Shown here: positions 14,872 to 23,431 of the stretch, piece after piece
Numbering within the stretch: position 1 is the first letter of the stretch
How the letters are laid out: each line of letters starts with the position of its first letter
From: Algoriphagus lacus
GTDB taxonomy: Bacteria > Bacteroidota > Bacteroidia > Cytophagales > Cyclobacteriaceae
Direction of reading: 5' to 3'
DNA length: 64,000 bases
Assembly: GCF_003583985.1 (NCBI RefSeq)
Contig: NZ_QXML01000003.1
Span: 186,001-250,000 of the forward strand
The notes under the pieces: generated by a model
Told to the model about the DNA's origin: nothing
Database searches by the model: none
Seen by the model: only the letters and a program-made list of their open reading frames with translations
Program-made: the position numbers and the translations under genes

Positions 14872-16280
14872 CAGGCTGGCTGATTTTCTTCTTCGGGTTG
14901 TTCCTCGCTTCATTGGGCTATGCTTCCTACATCTCTTACAATAAGAATCGGAGTTCGGATGAGTTCATGCTCGCTGGATCAAATATCGGGGCGATTCTGG
15001 GTTTCCTGACCTTTTCTGCAGCCTTGTTCAGCGCGTTTACCTTTATGGGAATGCCGGACTTCTTCCGGGTGCATGGGGTAGGTGCTTGGATTTTTTTAGC
15101 GCTATCGGATGCGTTTATGGTGTTTTTGCTGATTTGGTTTGGCTTTGCACTTCGCAAAAAAGCTGCTCAGGTTGGTTATAAAGGTGTAGCAGGCTTTGTT
15201 CAGAGTTGCTTCAAAAACCGCTGGGCTGGCTACCTGGTTTTCATCAGTTCTTTTCTTTTCCTTATTCCTTACGTAGCAATTCAGATTCGTGGGATTTCCA
15301 TTTTTCTCGATGCGGCATTTCCAGATTTGATTCCCGCTTGGGGATGGTCTTCGTTGCTGGTCATTTTGATGTTGGTCTATTCTGAAATCGGTGGATTGAA
15401 GGCCATCATGTACAGTGATGCCATTCAGGGGGTAATCATGTTGGCTGTCATCTGGATAATCGGACTGACCTGTCTCGAAATGGCCGGAGGGTTGGAAGCA
15501 GGGCTGGCCAAAGTAGAGGAAAGTAATGCCGCTTTGCTTTCCCTTCCCGGTCCAAAAGGACTTTTCTCGAGCCCCTTTCTGATCGCTTCAGCCATTGCCA
15601 TTGTCCTGATTCCGGTGTCTCAGCCCCAGTTTACAACCCGGTTGGTGGTGATGAAAAATCTGAAATCCGTTCATAAAATGGCCTATGCGGTTGGGATTTT
15701 TGCGATTTTGGTCATCCTTCCGACTGCTTTTATCGGATTGTATGGGGCCGTGAAGTATCCGGATAGCTCGACTGCAGACTTTATATCTGCAGCGTTACTT
15801 TTTGACCAGGCCAGTCCCATTGCAGCCTTGGCGGTGGTGGGACTTTTTGCAGCCTGTCTTTCGACGACTAATGCACAGATTTTTGCCTTGGGCACAGAAC
15901 TCAGGTCTTTATTGTCCGGGTCTGACAAGAGCAATATGCGAATTACCCAAGTTGCAATTTTGGTTTTCTCACTCATTGTGTTGGTGTTTTCTACCTACAT
16001 GAGTGATGAACTCGTATTGCTTGCGAGGGTGAGTTTTGCAGGGACATCCATGATTGCTCCGGTAGTCTTAGGCTCTGTAATTTTCAAGAATCCACCCAAG
16101 TCACTTCTTCTAGTTTCTGCACTTGCCTTGAGTTATTTCATCTTGTCGCTGCTCGAGTGGGTTCCGGCTGGCTTTGCAGGACTTCCGACTGACGCTGCGA
16201 TGTATTGCATTCTTATTCCTCTAACAGTAATAGTGATGGTTGCTCACCATTTTACCCAAAAACCTACCCATGAAGCTTAA
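14868..16280 (+). CDS. Sodium:solute symporter (SSS family)
   Basis: 470 residues with about 13 helices. Family features include the N-terminal SSDEFMLAGSNIGAILGFLTFSA (a broken first helix typical of SSS proteins) and YSEIGGLKAIMYSDAIQGVIM, the classical SSS signature region. Later helices carry SQPQFTTRLVVMKNLKSVHKMA and CLSTTNAQIFALGTEL. It imports an organic solute with Na+ across the inner membrane. It is the second gene of a tight operon whose soluble members (GH88-like, OYE, SDR) presumably metabolise the cargo. Substrate unknown; a sugar acid or oligosaccharide is suggested by context. Confidence 0.9.
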   Translation: MTGWLIFFFGLFLASLGYASYISYNKNRSSDEFMLAGSNIGAILGFLTFSAALFSAFTFMGMPDFFRVHGVGAWIFLALSDAFMVFLLIWFGFALRKKAAQVGYKGVAGFVQSCFKNRWAGYLVFISSFLFLIPYVAIQIRGISIFLDAAFPDLIPAWGWSSLLVILMLVYSEIGGLKAIMYSDAIQGVIMLAVIWIIGLTCLEMAGGLEAGLAKVEESNAALLSLPGPKGLFSSPFLIASAIAIVLIPVSQPQFTTRLVVMKNLKSVHKMAYAVGIFAILVILPTAFIGLYGAVKYPDSSTADFISAALLFDQASPIAALAVVGLFAACLSTTNAQIFALGTELRSLLSGSDKSNMRITQVAILVFSLIVLVFSTYMSDELVLLARVSFAGTSMIAPVVLGSVIFKNPPKSLLLVSALALSYFILSLLEWVPAGFAGLPTDAAMYCILIPLTVIVMVAHHFTQKPTHEA

Positions 16281-17649
16281 CCCTGCTTTTTCAATTACTG
16301 ATTTAAAGAGTTCATTAGAGCGATTTTGGAATCTATCCGGACAAAAAATCCGGATGATTGAGGACTCTTTTGACACCCAAAAAGGAGCTCCTGTTTTCAC
16401 TGAAAAAGGAAAATACGTCACCCGCGGGTGGACAGAATGGACCCAGGGATTCCAGTTTGGTTCGGCGATTTTACAGTTTGATGCCACGGGTGAATCCGAA
16501 TTTCTGGAAATCGGCCGTAAGAATACTGTCCATAAAATGGCTCCGCACCTGACTCATATCGGAGTGCATGACCATGGATTTAACAATGTGAGTACTTATG
16601 GAAATCTCCTTCGACTGATCAATGAAGGCAAAATCGAGGGTTCGGACTGGGAGAAGGAATTTTACAAACTTGCTTTGAAAGTCACCGGTGCGGTGCAAGC
16701 CACGCGTTGGACCACTATTCCAAGCGGAGGGTTTATTTACTCCTTCAATGGACCTCACTCCTTGTTTGTGGACACAATACGCAGTTGCCGTGCGTTGGTC
16801 GTTTCCCATCAGCTGGGGCATGTTCTTCAGGCAGAAAACGATAAGCGAATTTCCTTGATCCATCGGGCCATTCAACACATACTGAGCACGGTTCGCTTTT
16901 CCATTTACTATGGAAAAGGCCGGGATCGCTATGATATTTCAGGTCGCACAGCCCACGAAATCATCTTCAATACAAACGATGGAAATTACCGCTGCCCCAA
17001 TTCCCAGCAGGGTTACACCGGGTTCAGCACATGGACGAGAGGCCTGGCATGGGCGATTTGTGGATTGGGTGAGACCTTGGAAATCCTGGATCAGATTGCT
17101 GAAGCGGATTATTCCGAGGTGATTTCCAAGAAAGATCTCTTAGCCGAGCTTTCTCAGGCGGCCATCGCAACTTCTGAATTTTACCTTGCAAATACACCTA
17201 CGGATGGTATTCCCTATTGGGATACCGGAGCGCCAACTCTTCACCGTTTGGGAGACTACTTGTCCAGACCTGCAGATCCGTTCAATGAATTCGAACCGGT
17301 AGACAGTTCAGCAGCTTGCATCGCTGCTCAGGGTTTGATAAGAATTGGAAATTGGCTGAAAGCAAGTGATCCAGAACGCGGTGAAAAGTATAAAAATGCC
17401 GGAATTCAGCTTGCCGGAGTACTTTTCTCCGAACCTTATCTCTCTACCGGGGAAAAGCACCAAGGGCTGATTTTGCATTCTATCTATCACCAGCCCAATG
17501 GATGGGATTATACCCCCCAAGCCGGAAAAGTAGCCAATGGCGAGTCCAGCATGTGGGGGGATTACCATGCCCGGGAATTGGCTCTTTTGCTCCATCGGAT
17601 GCTGAATAATGAGCCACACTATTCTTTCCTAAACTGTGTGCCGGCATGA
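16270..17649 (+). CDS. GH88-like unsaturated glycosyl hydrolase
   Basis: Start placed at ATG 16270 (MKLNPAF...), overlapping the symporter end by 11 bp; 459 residues. The (alpha/alpha)6-barrel signatures of family GH88/GH105 are visible. HDHGF (Asp101) corresponds to one catalytic Asp of unsaturated glucuronyl hydrolase, FVDTIR (Asp168) to the second. Then come the aromatic site [13 protein letters not shown] and the late [13 protein letters not shown]. Known GH88 enzymes hydrate and release 4,5-unsaturated uronic acids from lyase products. There is no signal peptide, so it acts in the cytoplasm on an imported molecule. The divergence from typical GH88 and the OYE/SDR neighbours leave the true substrate open. 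Confidence 0.8.
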   Translation: MKLNPAFSITDLKSSLERFWNLSGQKIRMIEDSFDTQKGAPVFTEKGKYVTRGWTEWTQGFQFGSAILQFDATGESEFLEIGRKNTVHKMAPHLTHIGVHDHGFNNVSTYGNLLRLINEGKIEGSDWEKEFYKLALKVTGAVQATRWTTIPSGGFIYSFNGPHSLFVDTIRSCRALVVSHQLGHVLQAENDKRISLIHRAIQHILSTVRFSIYYGKGRDRYDISGRTAHEIIFNTNDGNYRCPNSQQGYTGFSTWTRGLAWAICGLGETLEILDQIAEADYSEVISKKDLLAELSQAAIATSEFYLANTPTDGIPYWDTGAPTLHRLGDYLSRPADPFNEFEPVDSSAACIAAQGLIRIGNWLKASDPERGEKYKNAGIQLAGVLFSEPYLSTGEKHQGLILHSIYHQPNGWDYTPQAGKVANGESSMWGDYHARELALLLHRMLNNEPHYSFLNCVPA

Positions 17650-19088
17650 GCGGAAAGTACAAACCCCAATATCCCCGAGTCGCTCATCTAAAGACTGCGG
17701 AGCTGTTTGCAAAGCATCTGGCGAATGAAGGAATTGAGTTGGATTTTGATTCTGAATTGTTGCCTGGGCGGGATTCTCCTTTTGCCAAAGGCCATTCCCT
17801 TCGCTCCGGACAAAAAATCGGGAATGCCCTTTGCATTTTGCCGATGGAAGGCTGGGATGGAACTGAAGACGGACGACCCACTGAACTCACCAAAAGGCGA
17901 TGGAAGCATTTTGGACTCAGTGGTGCAAAACTCCTTTGGGGCTGTGAAGCAGTGGCGGTTCGCCACGAAGGCAGGGCTAATCCCAACCAGTTGCTGCTCA
18001 ATGAGCAGACATTTTCCGACTTTGTTGAGTTGTTTCAGCTGGTTCACACCACCCATCAGGAGCATTTTGGAGATACCTCAGATTTGCTTGTAGGACTCCA
18101 GCTGACTCATTCCGGCCGCTTTTGCAAACCGAATGACAAGAAAAAAATGGAACCGAGGATTCTATATCCCCATCCTATTTTAAATAAGAAGTTTGGTTTG
18201 GGAGAGGATTACCCATTGATGACTGATGCCGAAATTGATTCGATCATTGCCGACTACATCAAAGCGGCTGTTTTGGCTCAGAAGGCAGGGTTTCACTTTG
18301 TAGACATCAAGCATTGCCACGGGTACCTCGGACATGAATTTTTGAGTGCTTACGACCGGGAGGGAAAATTTGGAGGAAGTTTCGAAAACCGCACCCGTTT
18401 TCTCCGGGATATTGTTTCCGGAATCAGAGCAGCAGCTCCGGGTTTGGAAATCGGCGTGCGAATGAGTGTTTTCGATTGGGTTCCCTTTCAAAAAGGACCC
18501 GAAGAAATCGGAATCCCTGCACAAGACGAAAATTACCTCTACGCCTTCGGAGGGGATGAAAGCGGGATAAATGCTGATTTGAATGAGTCTTTTCTTTTTC
18601 TTGAGGAACTTGAAAAACTCGGAATCGAGCTCTTTTGCACCACAGCCGGAAGTCCCTATTACAATCCGCACATTCAAAGACCGGCCTTATTTCCTCCTTC
18701 CGACGGATACTTGCCTCCGGAGGACCCGCTGTGCGGAGTGGCCAGGCAAATCAAGGCGACTGCTGAAATCAAAAAGGCATTTCCCAACTTCTATGTTGTC
18801 GGATCGGCCTATTCCTACCTGCAAGAATGGCTTCCAAATGTGGGGCAAAACGTACTTAAATCCGGAAAAGCTGATTCGATCGGCTTTGGTCGGATGGTCC
18901 TTAGCTATCCTGATATGCCGGCGGATATCCTTTCCGGAGGGGGATTGAAGCGGGCAAAAATCTGCCGGACTTTTTCCGACTGTACCACTGCTCCGAGAAA
19001 TGGGATGATCTCGGGATGTTTTCCCCTTGATCCCTTCTACAAGGAAATGCCGGAATATGATCAACTCAAAGCACTGAAAGGAGAATGA
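17646..19088 (+). CDS. Old Yellow Enzyme family NADH:flavin oxidoreductase
   Basis: 480 residues, longer than the 350-400 of simple OYE proteins because of an N-terminal extension and inserts, but shorter than dienoyl-CoA reductase fusions. FMN-barrel landmarks are [47 protein letters not shown] and the late [14 protein letters not shown]. The C-terminus has several cysteines ([17 protein letters not shown]) that could bind a cofactor, though not as a clear ferredoxin motif. OYE enzymes reduce activated C=C bonds. It overlaps the GH88-like gene and the SDR gene by 4 bp each, which implies tight co-expression. Confidence 0.85.
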   Translation: MSGKYKPQYPRVAHLKTAELFAKHLANEGIELDFDSELLPGRDSPFAKGHSLRSGQKIGNALCILPMEGWDGTEDGRPTELTKRRWKHFGLSGAKLLWGCEAVAVRHEGRANPNQLLLNEQTFSDFVELFQLVHTTHQEHFGDTSDLLVGLQLTHSGRFCKPNDKKKMEPRILYPHPILNKKFGLGEDYPLMTDAEIDSIIADYIKAAVLAQKAGFHFVDIKHCHGYLGHEFLSAYDREGKFGGSFENRTRFLRDIVSGIRAAAPGLEIGVRMSVFDWVPFQKGPEEIGIPAQDENYLYAFGGDESGINADLNESFLFLEELEKLGIELFCTTAGSPYYNPHIQRPALFPPSDGYLPPEDPLCGVARQIKATAEIKKAFPNFYVVGSAYSYLQEWLPNVGQNVLKSGKADSIGFGRMVLSYPDMPADILSGGGLKRAKICRTFSDCTTAPRNGMISGCFPLDPFYKEMPEYDQLKALKGE

Positions 19089-19855
19089 ATAATATTGCAT
19101 TGATCACCGGGGGAACCCGAGGAATCGGACTAGGAATCGCCCGAAAATTGGCTCAGGAAGGAATCGATTTGGCTTTGAACGGCGTAAGGGTCGAGTCTGA
19201 TGTGGTGGAGGTTTTGGAAGAGCTTCGCAAAAAAGGAGTCCGAGTGGAGTATTTTCCCGGAAATATTGCCGAAAAGGCCGATCGGGAGAGTATTCTGAGA
19301 GGAGTGAAAGAGAAGTTTGGCAAGATCAACTTCCTGATAAACAATGCTGGCGTGGCGCCGAGAGTCCGTGCGGATGTTTTGGAAATGGCTGAGGAGGATT
19401 TTGATCATCTGATGGACATCAATTTGAAGGGGACATTTTTCCTGAGTCAGTCCTTTGCCAATTGGATGGCAGAAATCCGAAAGTCAGATTCGGAAAGTCC
19501 TCTTTATATCGTAACCATCACTTCAGTTTCGGCAGTTTTGGCTTCCACCAATCGAGCCGCATATTGCATGGCCAAAGCAGGACTCTCCATGATGTCTAAA
19601 GTTTTGGCGGTTCGCTTGGCAGAATTCAACATTCCGGTCTTTGAAATCCAGCCTGGAGTTATCGAAACAGATATGACTGAAAAGGTAAAATCCATTTATC
19701 AGGAGCGAATCGAAAAGGGACTCACCCTTGAACCGAGGATTGGGCAGCCAGAAGACATCGGAAAAGTGGTGGCGGCTTTGATTCGAGGAGATTTACCTTA
19801 TGCTACCGGCCAAATCATCGCCGTCGATGGGGGAATGATGGTGGGGAGACTTTAG
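19085..19855 (+). CDS. SDR family oxidoreductase (3-ketoacyl-ACP reductase-like)
   Basis: 256 residues, classical short-chain dehydrogenase/reductase. The Rossmann motif is TGGTRGIG (residues 8-15), the structural motif is LINNAG, and the catalytic site includes ITSVSAV (Ser) and YCMAK (Tyr, Lys). The C-terminal [11 protein letters not shown] ending is typical of FabG-like SDRs. It is the last gene of the 14659-19855 operon, overlapping the OYE gene by ATGA. In context it more likely oxidises or reduces a sugar-derived intermediate than a fatty-acyl group. NAD versus NADP preference is not certain from the sequence. Confidence 0.9.
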   Translation: MNNIALITGGTRGIGLGIARKLAQEGIDLALNGVRVESDVVEVLEELRKKGVRVEYFPGNIAEKADRESILRGVKEKFGKINFLINNAGVAPRVRADVLEMAEEDFDHLMDINLKGTFFLSQSFANWMAEIRKSDSESPLYIVTITSVSAVLASTNRAAYCMAKAGLSMMSKVLAVRLAEFNIPVFEIQPGVIETDMTEKVKSIYQERIEKGLTLEPRIGQPEDIGKVVAALIRGDLPYATGQIIAVDGGMMVGRL

Positions 19856-19894
19856 GTTTTCTTAATTGGGTTTCATTTTTCTATTTTGTGACCT

Positions 19895-21190
19895 ATGAAA
19901 CCCCAACTCAAGACCGAAATCCTTGCCGGGATCTCCACCTTTCTGGCCTGTTTTTACATCATTATTGTCAATCCGGCAATTCTTTCTCAGGCTGGGATGC
20001 CGTTTTCTGCGGTATTGACAGCCACTGTTTTGGTGTCGGCGTTTGGGAGTTTGATGATGGGTATTTATGCCAAAAACCCCATTGTAGTAGCCCCCGGCAT
20101 GGGAATCAATGCTTTTTTCACATACACCGCGGTCAAAGGTTTCGGACTTAGCTTTGAGGAGGCCTTAGGTGCAGTATTCTGGTCCGGGGTGATTTTCCTG
20201 ATTCTTTCGGTTTTTAAAACCCGCGAAAAGATCATTCAGGCGATTCCGGATGCAATCCGGCATGCAGTATCAGCGGGCATTGGCCTTTTCATTTGCTTTA
20301 TCGGATTTCAAAATGCGCATTTCATCGTAGACAATCCGGCCACTTTGGTCGGAATGGCGATGTTCAAAGACCCTGTGACCTTGACCTTTCTGGCGGGTTT
20401 GCTTTTCACCGGAGGTTTGCTCGTTAGGAAAGTTTCCGGGGCGATAATTTATGGGATTCTCTTCACAACGGCTTTGGCTTGGCCGATCGGCAGGTGGTGG
20501 GGTGATGCCTCTACAATTAATTTCGGAGTTTCTACCTTAGTCAATTACACCGGATTTTTTGCGTGGCCGGATTTCAGTCTGGTGGGCAAAGCCGATATTT
20601 TAGGTTCACTTCGCTATGCTTACCTTCCGGTAATATTCGTCTTCACCTTCACGATTTTGTTCGATGGCATTTCCACTTTTATAGGATTAGCGGAGGCATC
20701 TGGCCTCAAAGATCCTGATGGAAGTCCTCAGAACATGCGCAAATCCTTGCTGACCGATTCATTTGCGACGCTTTTCGCAGGCTTGGTGGGCAGCAGTTCG
20801 GGGACAGCCTATATCGAGTCTGCGGTAGGAATTGAAGAAGGTGGAAGAACCGGTACCACAGCGATCACAGCCGGACTGCTCTTTTTGCCATTTATGTTTT
20901 TTTCACCGGTCCTGTCGGTGATTCCTTCCATTGCCAGTTCGATTGCTTTGGTTTTGGTGGGTTCGTTTATGGTCATTCCGCTGACCAAAATCAATTGGTC
21001 CAATCCCGAAGAATCCATTCCATCTTTTCTCACGATCGTTCTGATTCCGTTCACCTACAGCCTGTCGGTTGGAATCTCGTTCGGCTTTATCAGTTGGACC
21101 GTTTTGAAATTGATTACCGGAAAAACCGCTGAAATCAACCCCATCTTAGCCATCATCAGCGTACTTTCGCTTTTCTTCTTATGGCTATGA
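19895..21190 (+). CDS. NCS2 family purine permease (AzgA-like adenine/guanine/hypoxanthine transporter)
   Basis: 431 residues with 12-14 helices. AzgA-subfamily landmarks include the N-terminal EILAGISTFLACFYIIIVNPAILS, GMGINAFFTYT, AGIGLFICFIGFQNA, FTILFDGISTFIGLAEASGL and GSSSGTAYIESAVGIEEGGRTG. These proteins import purine bases with protons. The stop codon overlaps the ATG of the exported MTA/SAH nucleosidase gene by 4 bp (ATGA). The pairing suggests that adenine released outside the inner membrane is taken up by this permease. Confidence 0.92.
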   Translation: MKPQLKTEILAGISTFLACFYIIIVNPAILSQAGMPFSAVLTATVLVSAFGSLMMGIYAKNPIVVAPGMGINAFFTYTAVKGFGLSFEEALGAVFWSGVIFLILSVFKTREKIIQAIPDAIRHAVSAGIGLFICFIGFQNAHFIVDNPATLVGMAMFKDPVTLTFLAGLLFTGGLLVRKVSGAIIYGILFTTALAWPIGRWWGDASTINFGVSTLVNYTGFFAWPDFSLVGKADILGSLRYAYLPVIFVFTFTILFDGISTFIGLAEASGLKDPDGSPQNMRKSLLTDSFATLFAGLVGSSSGTAYIESAVGIEEGGRTGTTAITAGLLFLPFMFFSPVLSVIPSIASSIALVLVGSFMVIPLTKINWSNPEESIPSFLTIVLIPFTYSLSVGISFGFISWTVLKLITGKTAEINPILAIISVLSLFFLWL

Positions 21191-21975
21191 AAAGTTTAAT
21201 TCTATTTGTTCTCTTCGTTTTTGTTTCCCTTTCTATCCAAGCCCAGCGAATTGCCATCATGGGTGCTTTGGATCAGGAAATTGCGATTTTACTTGACTCG
21301 ATGAAGTCATCCAAAAAGGTGAGTCGGGGAGGAATTGACTTTTTCACAGGGAAACTGAAAGGCAAAAAAGTCGTGATCCTGAAAGCCGGAGTAGGAAAAG
21401 TCAACGCGTCCTACAGCACAGCGATTTTGACAGAAAATTTTAGCCCGTCTGTCTTGATTTTCACCGGAGTAGCAGGAGGATTGCATCCGGAGGCTTTGCC
21501 GGGAGATATTGTAATCGGGGAAAAACTCGTTCAGTTTGACTTTGGACAGGTGGATTCCACCGGGTTCAAAGTTTCTCCTTTCCGAAAATTGAACGGAGGA
21601 AGACACGAGGAACTCTATGTCGAGGCAGATCGGGAATTGGTGGAGAAAAGTGCCTCAGCAGCCCGGAAAATTGAGTTTGTTCCGATTTCCAACCGGGCCC
21701 CCAAAGTCTTTTCCGGAGTGATTGCTACCGGGGATGTTTTCGTCAGTAACAATGAAAAAGCAGCCTGGCTTTATGAGGAGTTCAATGCCTTGGCCACCGA
21801 AATGGAAGGTGCGGCAATTGCACACATTTGCCGCACTTTGGGAATTCCCTTTGTCATCATCCGCAGTTGCAGTGACAATGCAAACAACCACGCAAGAGTC
21901 AATTTCAACCAGTTTGTCGGCCCGGCCTCGGTAAATTCCGCACACTTGGTGTTGGGGATTTTGGAGGAAATGTAG
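21187..21975 (+). CDS. mtnN: Exported 5'-methylthioadenosine/S-adenosylhomocysteine nucleosidase
   Basis: Start at ATG 21187 (ATGA overlap with the permease); an ATG at 21181 is also possible. Residues 1-19 form a strong Sec signal peptide (MKSLILFVLFVFVSLSIQA), after which the MTA/SAH nucleosidase fold begins directly (RIAIMGALDQE). Active-site residues are conserved: Glu31 in GALDQE (Glu12 in E. coli), the Glu of TEMEGAA (Glu174) and the Asp of RSCSDNA (Asp197). The enzyme hydrolyses MTA, SAH or 5'-deoxyadenosine to adenine plus a thioribose or ribose derivative. Normally cytoplasmic, it is here predicted to be periplasmic. The coupled purine permease could recover the adenine. Confidence 0.88.
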   Translation: MKSLILFVLFVFVSLSIQAQRIAIMGALDQEIAILLDSMKSSKKVSRGGIDFFTGKLKGKKVVILKAGVGKVNASYSTAILTENFSPSVLIFTGVAGGLHPEALPGDIVIGEKLVQFDFGQVDSTGFKVSPFRKLNGGRHEELYVEADRELVEKSASAARKIEFVPISNRAPKVFSGVIATGDVFVSNNEKAAWLYEEFNALATEMEGAAIAHICRTLGIPFVIIRSCSDNANNHARVNFNQFVGPASVNSAHLVLGILEEM

Positions 21976-21977
21976 AA

Positions 21978-22043
21978 AGATGCCGGATGACCGGTGATTG
22001 ATGGAGATGAGTCCCTACAACGGTCATAGGCCAATTAGCATCT
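21978..22043. other. Nested inverted repeats between convergent genes
   Basis: The 73-bp gap between mtnN and the acyl-CoA dehydrogenase gene holds two nested perfect pairs: AGATGC (21978) with GCATCT (22038), and ATGACCG (21987) with CGGTCAT (22021). It may fold into a bidirectional transcription stop. No T run follows, so this is tentative. Confidence 0.35.
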
Positions 22044-22048
22044 AGCTT

Positions 22049-23191
22049 TTACTTCAAAATCTCTCTGGAGATTACCAGCTTTTGGATTTCCGAAGTCCCC
22101 TCGCCGATGGTGCAAAGCTTGGAGTCGCGATAGAATTTTTCAACCGGATAATCTTTGGTGAATCCATAGCCTCCAAAAATCTGAACGGCCTCATTCGAAA
22201 TGGCAACGCAAACTTCAGAAGCATACAGTTTCGCCTGTGCTCCGGCTAAAGTCACTTTTTGACCTTTGTTTTTCAGATCAGCCGCCTTGAACGTAAGTAG
22301 TTTTGCAGCTTCCAACTGAGTGGCCATATCCGCAAGCTTGAAGGAAATTCCCTGAAAACTGGATATCGGTTTGTTAAACTGCTGGCGCTCTTTGGAGTAT
22401 TGGATGGATGCTTCCAAGGCTCCTTCTGCAATACCAAGTGAGAGTGCTGCGATGGAAATTCTTCCTCCGTCCAGGATCTTCATGGACTGGATGAAGCCTT
22501 CTCCGACTTTCCCCAGAATCTGGCTTTCATGGACTTTACAATCCTCAAAAATAAGTTCGGCCGTTTCGGAAGCACGCATTCCGAGTTTGTCTTCCTTTCG
22601 TCCGCCTTTGAATCCCGGAGTTCCTTTTTCAATAAGGAAAGCAGTCATTCCGTGTGAATCACCGATCTCACCAGTACGGGCAATCACCACAGCAACGTCT
22701 CCAGAAACTCCATGCGTGATGAAATTTTTTGCCCCGTTGAGGATGTAGTATTCCCCTTCTTTTTTTGCGACGGTTCGCATATTGCCGGCATCCGAACCGG
22801 TATTGGGTTCAGTCAGACCCCAAGCTCCCAGCCATTCGCAGGTCGCAAGTTTGGGCAGGTACTTTTTCTTTTGTTCCTCATTTCCAAACATAAGAATATG
22901 TCCGGTACAGAGGGAATTGTGAGCAGCCATAGACAGACCCACCGAAGGGTCCAATTTGGACAACTCAAGGATTGCGGTTACATATTCAAAGTATCCAAAG
23001 CCCGAGCCTCCATATTCGGTTGGGACTAAAACACCCATCAGGCCAAGCTCGCCGAGTTTTTTGAATACTTGGATAGGAAAAAACTGGTTGTCATCCCATT
23101 CTTTGCGGAAGGGAGTAATTTCTTTGGCTCCAAAACTCCGAACCATTTCAGCGATCATCCGCTGATTTTCATTGAGGTTAAAATCAAACAT
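22049..23191 (-). CDS. Acyl-CoA dehydrogenase (short/medium-chain type)
   Basis: 380 residues, normal for the family. FAD and substrate motifs are WLGAWGLTEPNTGSDAG (ACAD signature 1), NGAKNFITHGVSGD, and the C-terminal QIFGGYGFTKDYPVEKFYRDSK (signature 2). The catalytic base is the Glu in CTIGEGTSEIQ, the position used by short- and medium-chain enzymes such as butyryl-CoA dehydrogenase. It introduces the 2,3-double bond in beta-oxidation or branched-chain amino-acid breakdown and feeds electrons to ETF. Monocistronic. A 19-bp dyad about 30 bp upstream may be an operator. Confidence 0.94.
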   Translation of the reverse strand: MFDFNLNENQRMIAEMVRSFGAKEITPFRKEWDDNQFFPIQVFKKLGELGLMGVLVPTEYGGSGFGYFEYVTAILELSKLDPSVGLSMAAHNSLCTGHILMFGNEEQKKKYLPKLATCEWLGAWGLTEPNTGSDAGNMRTVAKKEGEYYILNGAKNFITHGVSGDVAVVIARTGEIGDSHGMTAFLIEKGTPGFKGGRKEDKLGMRASETAELIFEDCKVHESQILGKVGEGFIQSMKILDGGRISIAALSLGIAEGALEASIQYSKERQQFNKPISSFQGISFKLADMATQLEAAKLLTFKAADLKNKGQKVTLAGAQAKLYASEVCVAISNEAVQIFGGYGFTKDYPVEKFYRDSKLCTIGEGTSEIQKLVISREILK

Positions 23192-23220
23192 GAGTTACTC
23201 TTGGGTTTATTTTCTGATAA

Positions 23221-23239
23221 TCTAACCCTAAGGTTTAGA
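23221..23239. promoter_or_regulatory. 19-bp operator-like dyad upstream of acyl-CoA dehydrogenase gene
   Basis: TCTAACCC and GGTTTAGA are 8-bp arms with one mismatch around TAA. The dyad lies 30 bp upstream of the dehydrogenase start in the divergent region before the histidine kinase. Size and symmetry suit a dimeric repressor of the TetR class, but no regulator gene is adjacent. Confidence 0.3.
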
Positions 23240-23431
23240 ATAAGTTTTACATCTCCAAATCGACTCAAACCGTGGTTAATTTGGTTTTTAGTCATGTTTT
23301 TCTCCATTTATTTCGGGAAGTTCCAAGTCTGTCCATTCAAAAAAAGCTCTTGGACTCCTTGTCCGATATTCCATATTTTTATTGCCAAAGGACTGATTTT
23401 TAACTTATTTCCTTTTTCGCCAGTAAAACCT

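Noticed and set aside
23069..23431. 121-codon upstream extension of the histidine kinase frame
   Set aside because: It overlaps the divergent acyl-CoA dehydrogenase gene, lacks protein-like composition, and would bury the clear signal peptide beginning at 23432.
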